A stretch of 64,000 nucleotides of DNA from Exiguobacterium sp018617385 (GCF_018617385.1 NZ_JACSKA010000001.1:372001-436000), one strand, 5' to 3'; positions 25,988 to 34,522 are shown, counted from the stretch's first letter. Notes: generated by a model not told the origin, from the letters alone. Numbers and translations are program-made.

Positions 25988-27806
25988 GCTCGCGAAGAAG
26001 AACGTCGTGCGGAATCTGTCGCGATATGCACTCTATGTCGGGACGACCATCTTTTCCATCGTCATCTACTTCACGTTCGCGACACTGAAGCATAGTCATG
26101 AGATCAGTGCGCTTGCGGAGACGTCGAAGAAGATCAGCGGGTTGATGAGCACGTCGACGTTCATTTTGATGTTGTTCGTCGGTCTGTTCATCGCCTATTC
26201 GAACGCCTTCTTTTTGAGAGGACGTAAGCGAGAGGTCGGGCTCTACTCATTACTCGGGGTCCGGAAGAAACAGATTGGGCTCTTGCTCTTGTTCGAGAAC
26301 ATCGTCATCGGAGCCGTGTCCTTGGTCATCGGGATCATTCTCGGAATTTTTGGGGCGAACGCGCTCCTCCAACTATTGATGCGCTTGATGGACAGTGACT
26401 TGAACATCGGATTCGCATTCTCGGCGTCGGCATTCATCGAGACGTTCCTCGTCTTTCTTGCGATTTTCCTTTTCACTTCGTTCCAAGGGTACCGGGTCAT
26501 CTATCGCTTCAAGTTGATTGACCTGTTCCATGCGGACAAGAGCGGGGAAGGGGTTCCGACGGCGAAAGGTTGGGTCGCGCTCACGGGCATCCTCACCATT
26601 GGAGTGGCGTACTGGCTCGCCCTTCAGGATTTGATGACGTCCTCACTTTGGAAAACGCTCGGACTCGCGATGCCGCTACTCATCATCGGATTGAGTGTCA
26701 TCGGGTCGGCGCTTCTCTTCCATAGTGTCTTGATTTTCGCTTTGACATGGTTGAAAGGGAAGGAGCATTGGTCGTGGAAACGGCTCAACTTGTTGACGAC
26801 GTCACAGCTCCTCTATCGCATTCGTGGGAACGCGAAGACGCTCACGCTGATCAGCATCATCAGCGCGACGGCGATCACGGCAGGGGGTGCTATCTTCAGC
26901 GTCTACTATTACGCGGAAGAGAATGTCGCCTCATATACACCTTACACGTATGCCTGGAAAGGGGAGGCGGTTGAGGTGAACGGAGCGACGTTCGAATCAA
27001 ACGTCGAGCAGAAGACGATTCGGACGGAAGCGCAGTACGGAGAGCGTGAGCTCGGGGTCATTGAGGAGTCGACATATCGTCATCTCCTGCAAGGTCTCGG
27101 CGTGGCAGAGCCTGCACCGTTCAAACAAGATGAGGTCGTATGGGTTGACCCGTTCTATGACGAACGTTATTCGGAAGAGCTCGAATCGGTCGAACTGTCA
27201 GGACAGACGGTTGACGTGTCGACGCGTCTTGAAGAGTCGCCACTCAACGTGATGACGTTCGGCGGGTCGTTTCTCGTTGTGGCCGACGACATGTTCAAGA
27301 CGATGACGGAGCCGAGCGAGACGTATCATGTCGCCCTCACAGAATCGTTCAAAGATCAGCGCGACCAGTCCGAGCGTCTAGCGAGACTCGGGCTCGAATC
27401 GTTCTCGAGTGCACCGGATGTGTATGCCGAGACGATGGCGATGAACGGGGCGCTTCTCTTTGTCGGGACATTCCTTGGGCTCGTCTTCCTCGTCGCGACA
27501 GGTAGCGTCATCTACTTCAAGACGATGACGGAGGCAGAGGACGACCGGGCGAAGTATACGATCTTACAGAAAATCGGTATATCCGATCAGGACGTGCGCC
27601 GGACGGTGCGCCAACAGATTCTCGTCGTGTTTCTCGCCCCGTTCGCGCTCGGGATTCTGCATGCGACCGTGGCGCTCATCGCGTTTTCAAACTTGTTGAG
27701 CATGAATTTCACGATACCGGTTCTCGTATGGATGGGCGTCTATACGACCATTTATGCGGTCTATTATGGCATCACAGTTCGCCGCTTTATGACGGCGGTT
27801 CGGTAA
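25974..27806 (+). CDS. yxdM: ABC transporter permease, YxdM/BceB type
   Basis: A 610-residue FtsX-like permease with about ten membrane helices. The N-terminus LFELAKKNVVRNLSRYALYV and the FLRGRKREVGLYSLLGVRKKQIG segment are typical of the BceB/YxdM group, as is the large outer domain of about 200 residues between helices 7 and 8. That loop senses or binds peptide antibiotics in the family. The start at 25974 lies inside the ATPase gene with an AAAGGCGG site. Confidence 0.88.
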   Translation: MTLFELAKKNVVRNLSRYALYVGTTIFSIVIYFTFATLKHSHEISALAETSKKISGLMSTSTFILMLFVGLFIAYSNAFFLRGRKREVGLYSLLGVRKKQIGLLLLFENIVIGAVSLVIGIILGIFGANALLQLLMRLMDSDLNIGFAFSASAFIETFLVFLAIFLFTSFQGYRVIYRFKLIDLFHADKSGEGVPTAKGWVALTGILTIGVAYWLALQDLMTSSLWKTLGLAMPLLIIGLSVIGSALLFHSVLIFALTWLKGKEHWSWKRLNLLTTSQLLYRIRGNAKTLTLISIISATAITAGGAIFSVYYYAEENVASYTPYTYAWKGEAVEVNGATFESNVEQKTIRTEAQYGERELGVIEESTYRHLLQGLGVAEPAPFKQDEVVWVDPFYDERYSEELESVELSGQTVDVSTRLEESPLNVMTFGGSFLVVADDMFKTMTEPSETYHVALTESFKDQRDQSERLARLGLESFSSAPDVYAETMAMNGALLFVGTFLGLVFLVATGSVIYFKTMTEAEDDRAKYTILQKIGISDQDVRRTVRQQILVVFLAPFALGILHATVALIAFSNLLSMNFTIPVLVWMGVYTTIYAVYYGITVRRFMTAVR

Positions 27807-27818
27807 GGAGAGAAAAAT

Positions 27819-28160
27819 ATGAAAAAATGGATTGGAATTGCAATAGTTTCGATTTTAATAGTGGGCGGAGTCACTCAGGTGGATTGGAATCGAATTGGGA
27901 AGGATACCCTGTTCGTCAAAGTAGAAGCGGTGTCCGATGTAGAAGAGACGACACTCGAGAACGGTGAAGTGATGAAGCGATACGTATATACGCAGCCAGC
28001 TTTTACGTCAGACGGGAAGTCGAAGGAAGTCACCTTCACGGCCGCCAACAAACTTCGGGAAGGGGCGTATTTACGTCTGTACGTGAAGGACGGAGACACG
28101 GTCACCTCATATGAGGAAGTGTCCCGTGCGGACGTGCCGCAGTCGATTTCGAAAAAGTGA
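27819..28160 (+). CDS. yxeA: YxeA family protein
   Basis: A 113-residue protein with an N-terminal signal or anchor helix and the YxeA (DUF1093) pattern: YVYTQPAFTSDGKSKEVTFTA, LREGAYLRLYVK and VTSYEEV. In Bacillus subtilis the gene closes the yxdJ-yxdK-yxdL-yxdM-yxeA operon, and it follows the permease here by 12 bases. It is probably secreted or membrane-attached; its precise role is unknown. Its presence is the main reason to call this module Yxd-type. Confidence 0.85.
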   Translation: MKKWIGIAIVSILIVGGVTQVDWNRIGKDTLFVKVEAVSDVEETTLENGEVMKRYVYTQPAFTSDGKSKEVTFTAANKLREGAYLRLYVKDGDTVTSYEEVSRADVPQSISKK

Positions 28161-28165
28161 GTAAA

Positions 28166-28204
28166 AAAGCCATTCGTCATGACCTTCATGGCGGATGGCT
28201 TTTG
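28166..28204. terminator. Bidirectional terminator after yxeA
   Basis: A long hairpin (AAAGCCATTCGTCATG against CATGGCGGATGGCTTT) with A-run before and TTTT after. Confidence 0.8.
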
Positions 28205-28209
28205 CCTGT

Positions 28210-28653
28210 TCAGACGACAGGCGCCTCATAGGCGTTTAGTTCGAGTTTTAATATGTACGTTAGTTCATGATGCGCCAATTCGGAGAAGTTCGTCTTTTTG
28301 ACGTGTGTTCGTGGGCGCAATCCGCATTCCAATGCGATGTCGACAATGGTACGAATCTGATTTTCCGTATAGAATCGCTTCCGACCGAACGTGAACGGGG
28401 TCGGTGGCAAGACGCCATCTGTCTCCCACTTGATCAATTGCTGTTGGCTGCGTGGGATGCCGGCCACACTAAAGGCGCGACTCAATTCTTTGAGCGGATA
28501 GACAATCAAATGTTGCTCTTTATACGAAATTGGTTTTCCTTGTTCCGGTCGGTATGTATCCCACTCGGTCGCTGAAAACGTCAGGTCGGCTTGGTCGAAG
28601 TCGTGTTGAGCGGAAGGAATAGAAGTGATACTTGCGATGTCTAGGCTGTTCAT
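28210..28653 (-). CDS. MerR-like helix-turn-helix protein
   Basis: A 147-residue protein. The C-terminal half has a MerR/excisionase-like winged helix: a helix with LSRAFSVAGIPRSQQQLIKWETDGVL, a wing TPFTFGRKRFY, then NQIRTIVDIAL. No effector-binding or long coiled-coil domain follows, so it is shorter than a classical MerR activator. The start at 28653 has AGAAGGAGAT 8-9 bases upstream; an upstream TTG lies before that site. The target is unknown. Confidence 0.6.
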   Translation of the reverse strand: MNSLDIASITSIPSAQHDFDQADLTFSATEWDTYRPEQGKPISYKEQHLIVYPLKELSRAFSVAGIPRSQQQLIKWETDGVLPPTPFTFGRKRFYTENQIRTIVDIALECGLRPRTHVKKTNFSELAHHELTYILKLELNAYEAPVV

Positions 28654-28883
28654 ATGATAGATCTCCTTCTTCAAGACGGACGGGTCATTTCAAAAATGTC
28701 CTCCTACGTATCGTACCCCATTTACAAGATTTTAACTTACAGTTTTTTCAAAGAGGGGAAATGATTCATGAGACTTTTGACGTATTTTTGAACGTTGTCT
28801 GCCGAAGATTAAGATACCCTAATTGGTATGAAAACTCAAGGAAAGCAGTCAATATTTGAAAAATGAATAAAAATTCAGAAAGT

Positions 28884-28912
28884 TTGGGACTATCGTCACT
28901 CATTGTTATAGA
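28884..28912 (+). promoter_or_regulatory. Promoter of the DUF1659/YvrJ micro-operon
   Basis: TTGGGA and TATAGA are spaced 17 bases apart, 60 bases before the first start codon. The rest of the 319-base gap from 28654 is AT-rich and shows no gene. Confidence 0.6.
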
Positions 28913-28972
28913 AAAATAGAATGAGCACTTTCTTCGTGAAAGCGGTTAATAAGGGCGAAGGAGGTGAGACAG

Positions 28973-29182
28973 ATGGCAGCATATCGAGAAACGGCGACGA
29001 TGCTTTATTTGGACACCCGGCGACAACTCGACGGCAAAGAGAAAAAGCAACTCGTTCGCTATGGACCGCTTGGAAGTCGGATGGATGAGGCGCGGATGAA
29101 ACAGTTTGGTGACTTGATCAAGGCACTGATTGATGTGGAATCCGCCAACTACGTCGTGGCCCAAGAATTTCTAGTGTATTAA
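28973..29182 (+). CDS. DUF1659 family small protein
   Basis: A 69-residue protein with the DUF1659 pattern: an N-terminal beta strand, a linker KEKKQLVRYGPL, then MDEARMKQFGDLIKALIDVES and a final strand VVAQEFLVY. The family is of unknown function and usually sits with DUF2922 and YvrJ genes, as here. AGGAGGTGA ends 5 bases before the ATG. Confidence 0.75.
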   Translation: MAAYRETATMLYLDTRRQLDGKEKKQLVRYGPLGSRMDEARMKQFGDLIKALIDVESANYVVAQEFLVY

Positions 29183-29194
29183 CAGGGAGGACTT

Positions 29195-29254
29195 ATGAAG
29201 AACCGCACTCGTCCCGCAGCCGATCCTCGGCACGATGAGCAGGTGGTCACATGA
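29195..29254 (+). CDS. 19-codon open frame coupled to yvrJ
   Basis: ATG at 29195 has GGGAGG 4 bases upstream and reads 19 codons, rich in Arg, Pro and Asp, to a TGA that overlaps the YvrJ start (ATGA). The good site and overlap suggest it is translated, perhaps only to carry ribosomes onto yvrJ. No homology is recognised. Confidence 0.4.
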   Translation: MKNRTRPAADPRHDEQVVT

Positions 29255-29391
29255 GTTGGCCCGAACTCATCTCCAATCTGGGGTTCCCCATCGTCGTCTC
29301 GCTCTATTTGCTTCATCGGATTGAGACGAAGCTCGATCGCATGATCCAGCTGCTCGAACGAATGGATACCTCGACCGTATCAGAAACCTAA
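29251..29391 (+). CDS. YvrJ family small membrane protein
   Basis: A 46-residue protein, MSWPELISNLGFPIVVSLYL and onward, with one membrane helix followed by an amphipathic segment (HRIETKLDRMIQLLERM). This matches the YvrJ family, single-pass proteins of unknown role found with DUF1659 and DUF2922 genes. It overlaps the preceding 19-codon frame by 4 bases. Confidence 0.75.
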   Translation: MSWPELISNLGFPIVVSLYLLHRIETKLDRMIQLLERMDTSTVSET

Positions 29392-29418
29392 TCCCCCATT
29401 GAAAGGAGCCATCCCCCC

Positions 29419-29631
29419 ATGGCTGTCTTAACAGAGAAGAAAGCAACGTTCGTTTTGACGACGCATCATGACGTACAAACAGCAAAACCGACGAAAAAAG
29501 CACAACGGTTCGGCCCGATTCGTGCGAATCTGACGGCAGATACGATCGACGCATTCGGTCGTCTCTTGATCGACCTCGTCATTCAAGAGGAAGCAGACCT
29601 CGGCATCGTCCGTGAATACGATTTAGTCTAA
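29419..29631 (+). CDS. DUF1659-like small protein, second copy
   Basis: A 70-residue relative of the protein at 28973: ATFVLTTHHD strand, KAQRFGPIRANLTADTIDAFGRLLIDLVIQEE helix and a final strand. GAAAGGAG lies upstream. Two copies in one operon suggest a hetero-oligomer, but nothing is known. Confidence 0.65.
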   Translation: MAVLTEKKATFVLTTHHDVQTAKPTKKAQRFGPIRANLTADTIDAFGRLLIDLVIQEEADLGIVREYDLV

Positions 29632-29658
29632 CCCATACCCTAAGGAGGAGAATCACCC

Positions 29659-29871
29659 ATGACTGACACAAAACTTGAAATCTCATTTTTAGATGCATTC
29701 CATAAGGTCGTACGCTTCCGCTTGAACAACGTGAAACAACCGGTCGACGCCCAAAAAGTAGAAGCGCTTGCTGACTTCATGGTCGCCAACGATCCGCTCG
29801 CGAAGAACGTGATGGAGTGGACCGAAATCAAGATGATTGAAGGTACGCAGACGGTATTGAGTGAGAAGTAA
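29659..29871 (+). CDS. DUF2922 family small protein
   Basis: A 70-residue protein with a beta-hairpin start (KLEISFLDAFHKVVRFRLNNVKQPV) and a helix (AQKVEALADFMVAND), the layout of DUF2922. AAGGAGGAG precedes the ATG. It is the last gene of the micro-operon. Confidence 0.7.
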   Translation: MTDTKLEISFLDAFHKVVRFRLNNVKQPVDAQKVEALADFMVANDPLAKNVMEWTEIKMIEGTQTVLSEK

Positions 29872-29877
29872 TCGATT

Positions 29878-29912
29878 GAAAGGTGACTCTTGCAGTTTGA
29901 GTCACCTTTTTT
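29878..29912 (+). terminator. Rho-independent terminator
   Basis: AGGTGACTC pairs with GAGTCACCT, followed by six T. Confidence 0.9.
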
Positions 29913-29995
29913 AAGTTTGGTCAATCCTCTTCATTATTTTCTGAAAATTGTCGATAGTATAGGAAACACTGCATGATTGAGAGGGGAATACATAG

Positions 29996-31840
29996 ATGGC
30001 ATGGAAATCAACATGGTCGAAGGCACTGAGCCGGATCAAACGAAAACCGACATGGACGTGGAAACCGACACTCAAGTGGAAACGCGGAGAGAAGCGTGAA
30101 CGCACGACATCTTTCGGAGCGAACGTTGGGAAGAATTTGACGATTCGTCAAAAGTTATGGGGACTCGTCCTCATCTCACTCGTCCTCGTCATTGGCGTCG
30201 GCGGCTACGCACTGTTTTCAATGAGTGACGCGAACCGTCAAGCGGACGACATCGTCAACAACTGGAACAAAGGGCTCGATTACGCCCACGAACTCAATAC
30301 GCTCGCTGCGAACTACCGCACGCTCGAACTCGATCACATCGTGACGGAGGATGCGGCTCAAAAAGAAGAACTGATGACACGAATGAAAGAGATTCGTGAC
30401 GAAATCAACACGATTGCACCGAAGTATGAAAAAACGGCTTCCGGTGAGGTGGACAAGGAACTCTTTACGAATTTCTCGCGTCAATGGGAGATGTATCAAC
30501 GCGTCTCGGACAACATGTTGACGTTCAGCTCAACGGGTAACACAGGAATGGCCCGTTCATACTATGATGCGCAGTCCAAGTCTACATATGACAACTTCAC
30601 ACAAAAGTTAGCAGACCTAGTCGACTATAACTCGGAAGGATCGCAACGTGTCGGTCAGGACATGGAGCGTGAATTCATGCAGTCTCTCATGGCGTTGATC
30701 GCTGTGACGGTTGGGGCCGTGGTGATTCTCTTATTCCTCGGACTCAGCCTGTTACGCTCGATTATTCGACCGATGCAAACGCTCCAGACACGCTTTGATG
30801 AACTCGCGACACAGGGTGGGGATTTGACGATGACGATTCCGGTCACGTCGAACGACGAAATCGCACAAGTCAGTCGTTCGTTCAACACGTTCCTCGCCAC
30901 ACTTCGTGAGATCATGATTGATGTCGATGAGACGGCGAAAGTCGTCCTCTCGTCTTCAAAAGACGTATCCGCCGAAGTGACACGACTCAGTCACTATATG
31001 GAAGAGACGTCGGGTACGGTCGAAGAATTGACGGCCGGGATGGAAGAAACGGCAGCCTCATCACAAGAAATGAGTGCTTCGACGACCGAGATGGGAAGTT
31101 CAATCGATTCAATCGTCGACTTATCCAATGAGAGTGCCGAAACAGCAAATCGTGTCGAGACACGAGCACACGAGATGCGGGAACAAGCTGTCGTCTCGAA
31201 AACAGAAGCAGTGGCGATTATCGAGAAGAAACAAGTCGAGCTCGCGGAAGCCATCAAAGGGGCCCAGTCGGTCGAAGAGATTCGCGTCTTGACGACGGCC
31301 ATTCTCGCGATCGCTGACCAGACGAACTTACTCGCCTTGAACGCATCGATTGAAGCGGCTCGGGCAGGGGAAGCGGGTCGCGGATTCGCGGTCGTCGCAT
31401 CCGAGATTCGCAAATTGGCGGAAAACTCACGTCAGACGGTCAACGAGATTCGCGACGTATCGAACACGGTCATCGATTCGGTCGAACGACTCAACACGAG
31501 CTCGGAAGACATGTTGACGTTCCTCAACACGAAAGTCATGGCCGACTACGATCGTCTCGAAGAAGCCGCAACGCAATATGAACAGGATGCGACGGTGTTC
31601 GGTGAGACGGCGAAGACGTTCGAAGGCAATGCGCTTCAACTTCGCCATATGACGGACAACATTCTTGGGGTCATCCAGGAAGTGGCGACGACCGTGACAG
31701 AGGGCGCGGACGGAACGCAGTCGATCTCAGAGAAAGTTCAGCTCTCGGTCGAACGCTTCAACGACGTTCAGGCGAAGATGGGCGAAACGGAAAAACGGGC
31801 GACCGAACTCTCGAATCGCGTGGCGCAATTCAAACTATAA
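29996..31840 (+). CDS. Methyl-accepting chemotaxis protein with Trp/Lys-rich N-terminus
   Basis: A 614-residue chemoreceptor. Helix 1 (about 52-73), a four-helix-bundle type ligand domain, helix 2 (about 225-250), HAMP, and a signalling domain whose tip reads IADQTNLLALNASIEAARAGE. Before helix 1 there are about 50 cytoplasmic residues, the first 30 being rich in Trp and Lys (WKSTWSKALSRIKRK, TWTWKPTLKWKR), which is unusual for the family. GAGAGGGG precedes the ATG. A weak SigD-like -10 (GTCGATAG) lies at 29950. Confidence 0.88.
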   Translation: MAWKSTWSKALSRIKRKPTWTWKPTLKWKRGEKRERTTSFGANVGKNLTIRQKLWGLVLISLVLVIGVGGYALFSMSDANRQADDIVNNWNKGLDYAHELNTLAANYRTLELDHIVTEDAAQKEELMTRMKEIRDEINTIAPKYEKTASGEVDKELFTNFSRQWEMYQRVSDNMLTFSSTGNTGMARSYYDAQSKSTYDNFTQKLADLVDYNSEGSQRVGQDMEREFMQSLMALIAVTVGAVVILLFLGLSLLRSIIRPMQTLQTRFDELATQGGDLTMTIPVTSNDEIAQVSRSFNTFLATLREIMIDVDETAKVVLSSSKDVSAEVTRLSHYMEETSGTVEELTAGMEETAASSQEMSASTTEMGSSIDSIVDLSNESAETANRVETRAHEMREQAVVSKTEAVAIIEKKQVELAEAIKGAQSVEEIRVLTTAILAIADQTNLLALNASIEAARAGEAGRGFAVVASEIRKLAENSRQTVNEIRDVSNTVIDSVERLNTSSEDMLTFLNTKVMADYDRLEEAATQYEQDATVFGETAKTFEGNALQLRHMTDNILGVIQEVATTVTEGADGTQSISEKVQLSVERFNDVQAKMGETEKRATELSNRVAQFKL

Positions 31841-31849
31841 GCAAGTCTC

Positions 31850-31878
31850 AGAACCAGGCAGATGTCTGGTTCTTTTTG
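31850..31878 (+). terminator. Rho-independent terminator
   Basis: AGAACCAG pairs with CTGGTTCT and runs into TTTTT. Confidence 0.85.
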
Positions 31879-31936
31879 TTTCTCCCACGAAAAATAAAAA
31901 GATAGGTCAATACGTAAATGAATTTCAAATTGTTGG

Positions 31937-31963
31937 TACAAATTAGGCTGTATCATCCGATAT
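31937..31963 (+). promoter_or_regulatory. SigD-like promoter of the second chemoreceptor
   Basis: TACA, 15 bases, then TCCGATAT differs from the Bacillus SigD consensus TAAA-N15-GCCGATAT at two positions. SigD controls motility and chemotaxis genes. Confidence 0.55.
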
Positions 31964-32027
31964 AAAAATGGCAGTACACAAAACAGAAAGAAAAAGAGGT
32001 GGAAGAGGAGAGGTCTCCTCGTAGTAC

Positions 32028-33734
32028 GTGAAAAAGTTGTTGAACAAATGGACGTTATCAAAAAAAATTATGGCAAGTGTCGGCTTGATCCTGATTCTGA
32101 CATTGGTCGGGATGGCCTATAATCTGTGGACGCTCGATCGGATGACGAGTCAGTATGAACAGATGATTTCAAACGATGTCATGAAGATGAAAGCGGCGGA
32201 CGACTTGGCGCTCGGGATGGTACGCCAGGCGTATGGGGTTCGTGGGTATCTCCTCATACAAGACGATGAACGGAAACAACAAATCACCCGGGGTGGGGAA
32301 GAAAAGAAAGCCGCCATCGAATCGTTGATCGAACTCGCGGACAACGAGTCCGAACGAAAAGAATATGAAGCGTTACTCGAATATGCAAATGGGTATGACG
32401 ATATGGCCGTTCAAGCCATCACGGCGATTGACTCAAAAGATCAAGAAGCAATCGATCGTTTAGTGTTCCGTCTCATGCCGGACGTGACGAAATCGATTTC
32501 ATCGACCGGTGAAGCATTGCAGGCCGAGACGGAAGAGAAGATGTTTGCGATGCAAACGGAGCTCCAAGAAGCGAGTCAGCGTGCCTTCTGGTACTCGGTC
32601 ATCATCGCAATCGTCAGTTTCGTCCTGACCATGGGCGCTGGATATGCCATCAGCCATATGGTGACGGCACCGCTCCGTTTCTTAGCGAAAGAAGTGGACG
32701 TGGTGGCGGAAGGAGATTTGACACGTGAGGATCTTCAGGCGCTTACACAAGATGAAATCGGACAATTGATGACCGGCTTCAATCGCATGAAAGGCAACTT
32801 ACGTGAACTGATTGACCGTGTCACCCAAAACGCGCAGGAAATCACGGCACAATCGGAAGAACTGTATGCGAGCACGGAAGAAATGGCGTCGCAGACGGAG
32901 GAAACGACACGTCTCATCGACCGAATCGTGGAAGAGACGGTCGCGCAGGCGAAAGAAGCGACAGGGACGTCGCAAGCGGTCGCTGCTGCCGATGAAGGCA
33001 TCGGTCGGATTGCCGGGTCCATCGGCTCGATTGACGATGACGTGTCACAGAGTTTGAAGCTCGCCGAAGAAGGTGGTGCGACGATGGCTCAGGCGAAAGA
33101 CGAGGTGCTCGCACTCGAGCGAGAGACACGTCGGACGGGAGAGTCGATTTCGGCACTGAAGCAACAGTCTGACGAGATCGCCCTCATCACCGAGGTCATC
33201 CAATCCATCACGGATCAGACGAACTTATTGGCATTGAACGCGGCCATCGAGGCGGCACGTGCCGGTGAACAAGGAAAAGGGTTCGCCGTCGTCGCAGAAG
33301 AAGTACGTAAGCTTGCCGAGCAGTCGAAACAGTCGGCGACACAAATCGCAGGGTTGATCGAGTCGATTCAGGCACAGTCGAACGCCGTTCTCGACCAACA
33401 CGTCGTCAGTGCGAAACGCGTCGAGACGAACACGTTGTTGCTCGAACGAGCGACACGCGCGTTCGAACAGATCGTCAGTCAGCTCGAGACGTCGGTCGAC
33501 AATACGTCACATATCCGCATCGCCTCGCACGAGATTGCAGAGACGACGAAACAAGTCGCGACGTCCTCTCTTCAAATGTCACAAGACAGTGAAGGAATGG
33601 CCGACACGATGCGTACGGTCGGTGAGACGGCTGACGCTCAACTTGCGATGATCCAAGAGTTGAACGGGGTCGCCGAGTCGCTCGGCAATATGACGAGTGA
33701 CCTGCAGACGCTGATTGGAAAGTTCACGACTTGA
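32028..33734 (+). CDS. Methyl-accepting chemotaxis protein
   Basis: A 568-residue chemoreceptor: short N-terminal tail, helix 1 (about 12-32), four-helix-bundle ligand domain, helix 2 (about 188-208), HAMP and a signalling domain with tip ITDQTNLLALNAAIEAARAGE. The GTG start at 32028 is the likeliest. The purine-rich site GAGGAG (32005-32010) forms a perfect hairpin with CTCCTC (32015-32020), which may limit translation. A TTG at 32037 is an alternative start. Confidence 0.87.
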   Translation: MKKLLNKWTLSKKIMASVGLILILTLVGMAYNLWTLDRMTSQYEQMISNDVMKMKAADDLALGMVRQAYGVRGYLLIQDDERKQQITRGGEEKKAAIESLIELADNESERKEYEALLEYANGYDDMAVQAITAIDSKDQEAIDRLVFRLMPDVTKSISSTGEALQAETEEKMFAMQTELQEASQRAFWYSVIIAIVSFVLTMGAGYAISHMVTAPLRFLAKEVDVVAEGDLTREDLQALTQDEIGQLMTGFNRMKGNLRELIDRVTQNAQEITAQSEELYASTEEMASQTEETTRLIDRIVEETVAQAKEATGTSQAVAAADEGIGRIAGSIGSIDDDVSQSLKLAEEGGATMAQAKDEVLALERETRRTGESISALKQQSDEIALITEVIQSITDQTNLLALNAAIEAARAGEQGKGFAVVAEEVRKLAEQSKQSATQIAGLIESIQAQSNAVLDQHVVSAKRVETNTLLLERATRAFEQIVSQLETSVDNTSHIRIASHEIAETTKQVATSSLQMSQDSEGMADTMRTVGETADAQLAMIQELNGVAESLGNMTSDLQTLIGKFTT

Positions 33735-33774
33735 ATGGTTGCAAAATGGACGTAATCACTCAAATATACTAACA

Positions 33775-33798
33775 TACGTACTATATATACTGTACGTA
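33775..33798 (+). promoter_or_regulatory. Palindromic operator of the AbrB-Doc operon
   Basis: TACGTAC and GTACGTA form perfect 7-base arms around TATATATACT, which includes a likely -10. It lies 27 bases before the antitoxin gene, where such systems repress themselves. Confidence 0.55.
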
Positions 33799-33824
33799 CG
33801 ACGATATGATGAGGAGGTTATGTG

Positions 33825-34091
33825 ATGCGTGTCATTCGAAGTATTGAACGAAAACTCGTAAAACATGGAAATTCGGTACACGTTTCACTTCCGATGAGTG
33901 AATTACGAGATTTCAATCTAAACGTTGGGGATCAAGTTTCGATCATTACAACGGATGAAGGTTTGTTGATCCAACCCATCCGAAAAATTGAAATGCCCTC
34001 TCATTTAAACATTTCTCCAGATTTCTTTAAGGAGATGGATGAAATCATCAAAGAGCACGATGGTACATTTAAAGGACTTGTTGATCAGTGA
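33825..34091 (+). CDS. AbrB/MazE-type antitoxin
   Basis: An 88-residue protein. The N-terminal SpoVT-AbrB fold is seen in ERKLVKHGNSVHVSLPMSELRDFNLNVGDQVSI; the C-terminal 40 residues are probably disordered until they bind the toxin. AGGAGG ends 7 bases before the ATG. It overlaps the toxin start (TGATG). The DNA is clearly richer in A+T than its neighbours, suggesting recent gain. Confidence 0.82.
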   Translation: MRVIRSIERKLVKHGNSVHVSLPMSELRDFNLNVGDQVSIITTDEGLLIQPIRKIEMPSHLNISPDFFKEMDEIIKEHDGTFKGLVDQ

Positions 34092-34480
34092 TGAGAATTG
34101 TGACAGAGGATGAGGTTATAGCAATCAATCAACTCATGATTCAACGATATTCACCTGCAGAACCAATTGAAATAAAAGATTTGGGCTTGCTCAATTCTTC
34201 AGTTCAAAGGATGAATCATTCTGCGTTCGGGGTGGATGCCTATCCCTCATTGTTTGAAAAAGCTGCGGCACTTTTTCATTCACTATCAAAAAACGACTGT
34301 TTTTTGAATGCGAATAAACGAACGGCATATGCTACTTTACAGTTATTTTTGACCCGAAACGGATATAAACTGCGATTAGATGAAACAGAAGCCATTCTGT
34401 TTTGTGTTCGAACGGCGACAGAATCAATTGAAATTTCACAGCTCGCAGTTCAAATCGAAAGATACTGTATCAAGAAATAA
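34091..34480 (+). CDS. Doc/Fic-family toxin with altered active site
   Basis: A 129-residue protein of the death-on-curing family. Doc toxins phosphorylate EF-Tu using a motif of form HxFxxANKR. Here it reads DCFLNANKRTA (69-79): the NANKR anion-binding part is intact but the catalytic His is replaced by Asp69. One base change (CAC to GAC) would explain it. Either the toxin is inactive or it has a different chemistry. GTG at 34088 is an alternative start. Confidence 0.8.
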   Translation: MRIVTEDEVIAINQLMIQRYSPAEPIEIKDLGLLNSSVQRMNHSAFGVDAYPSLFEKAAALFHSLSKNDCFLNANKRTAYATLQLFLTRNGYKLRLDETEAILFCVRTATESIEISQLAVQIERYCIKK

Positions 34481-34492
34481 GGCGTTCCGCTA

Positions 34493-34522
34493 AAGTCCTG
34501 TCTCTTCGGAGTCAGGGCTTTT
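34493..34522 (+). terminator. Rho-independent terminator of the toxin operon
   Basis: AAGTCCTG pairs with CAGGGCTT (one G:U), followed by TTTTCG context. Confidence 0.65.

Noticed and set aside
30994..31413. 139-residue frame opposite the chemoreceptor signalling domain
   Set aside because: Chemoreceptor coding with few codon types often leaves long opposite frames; composition is Ser/Ala-rich with no ribosome-binding site.
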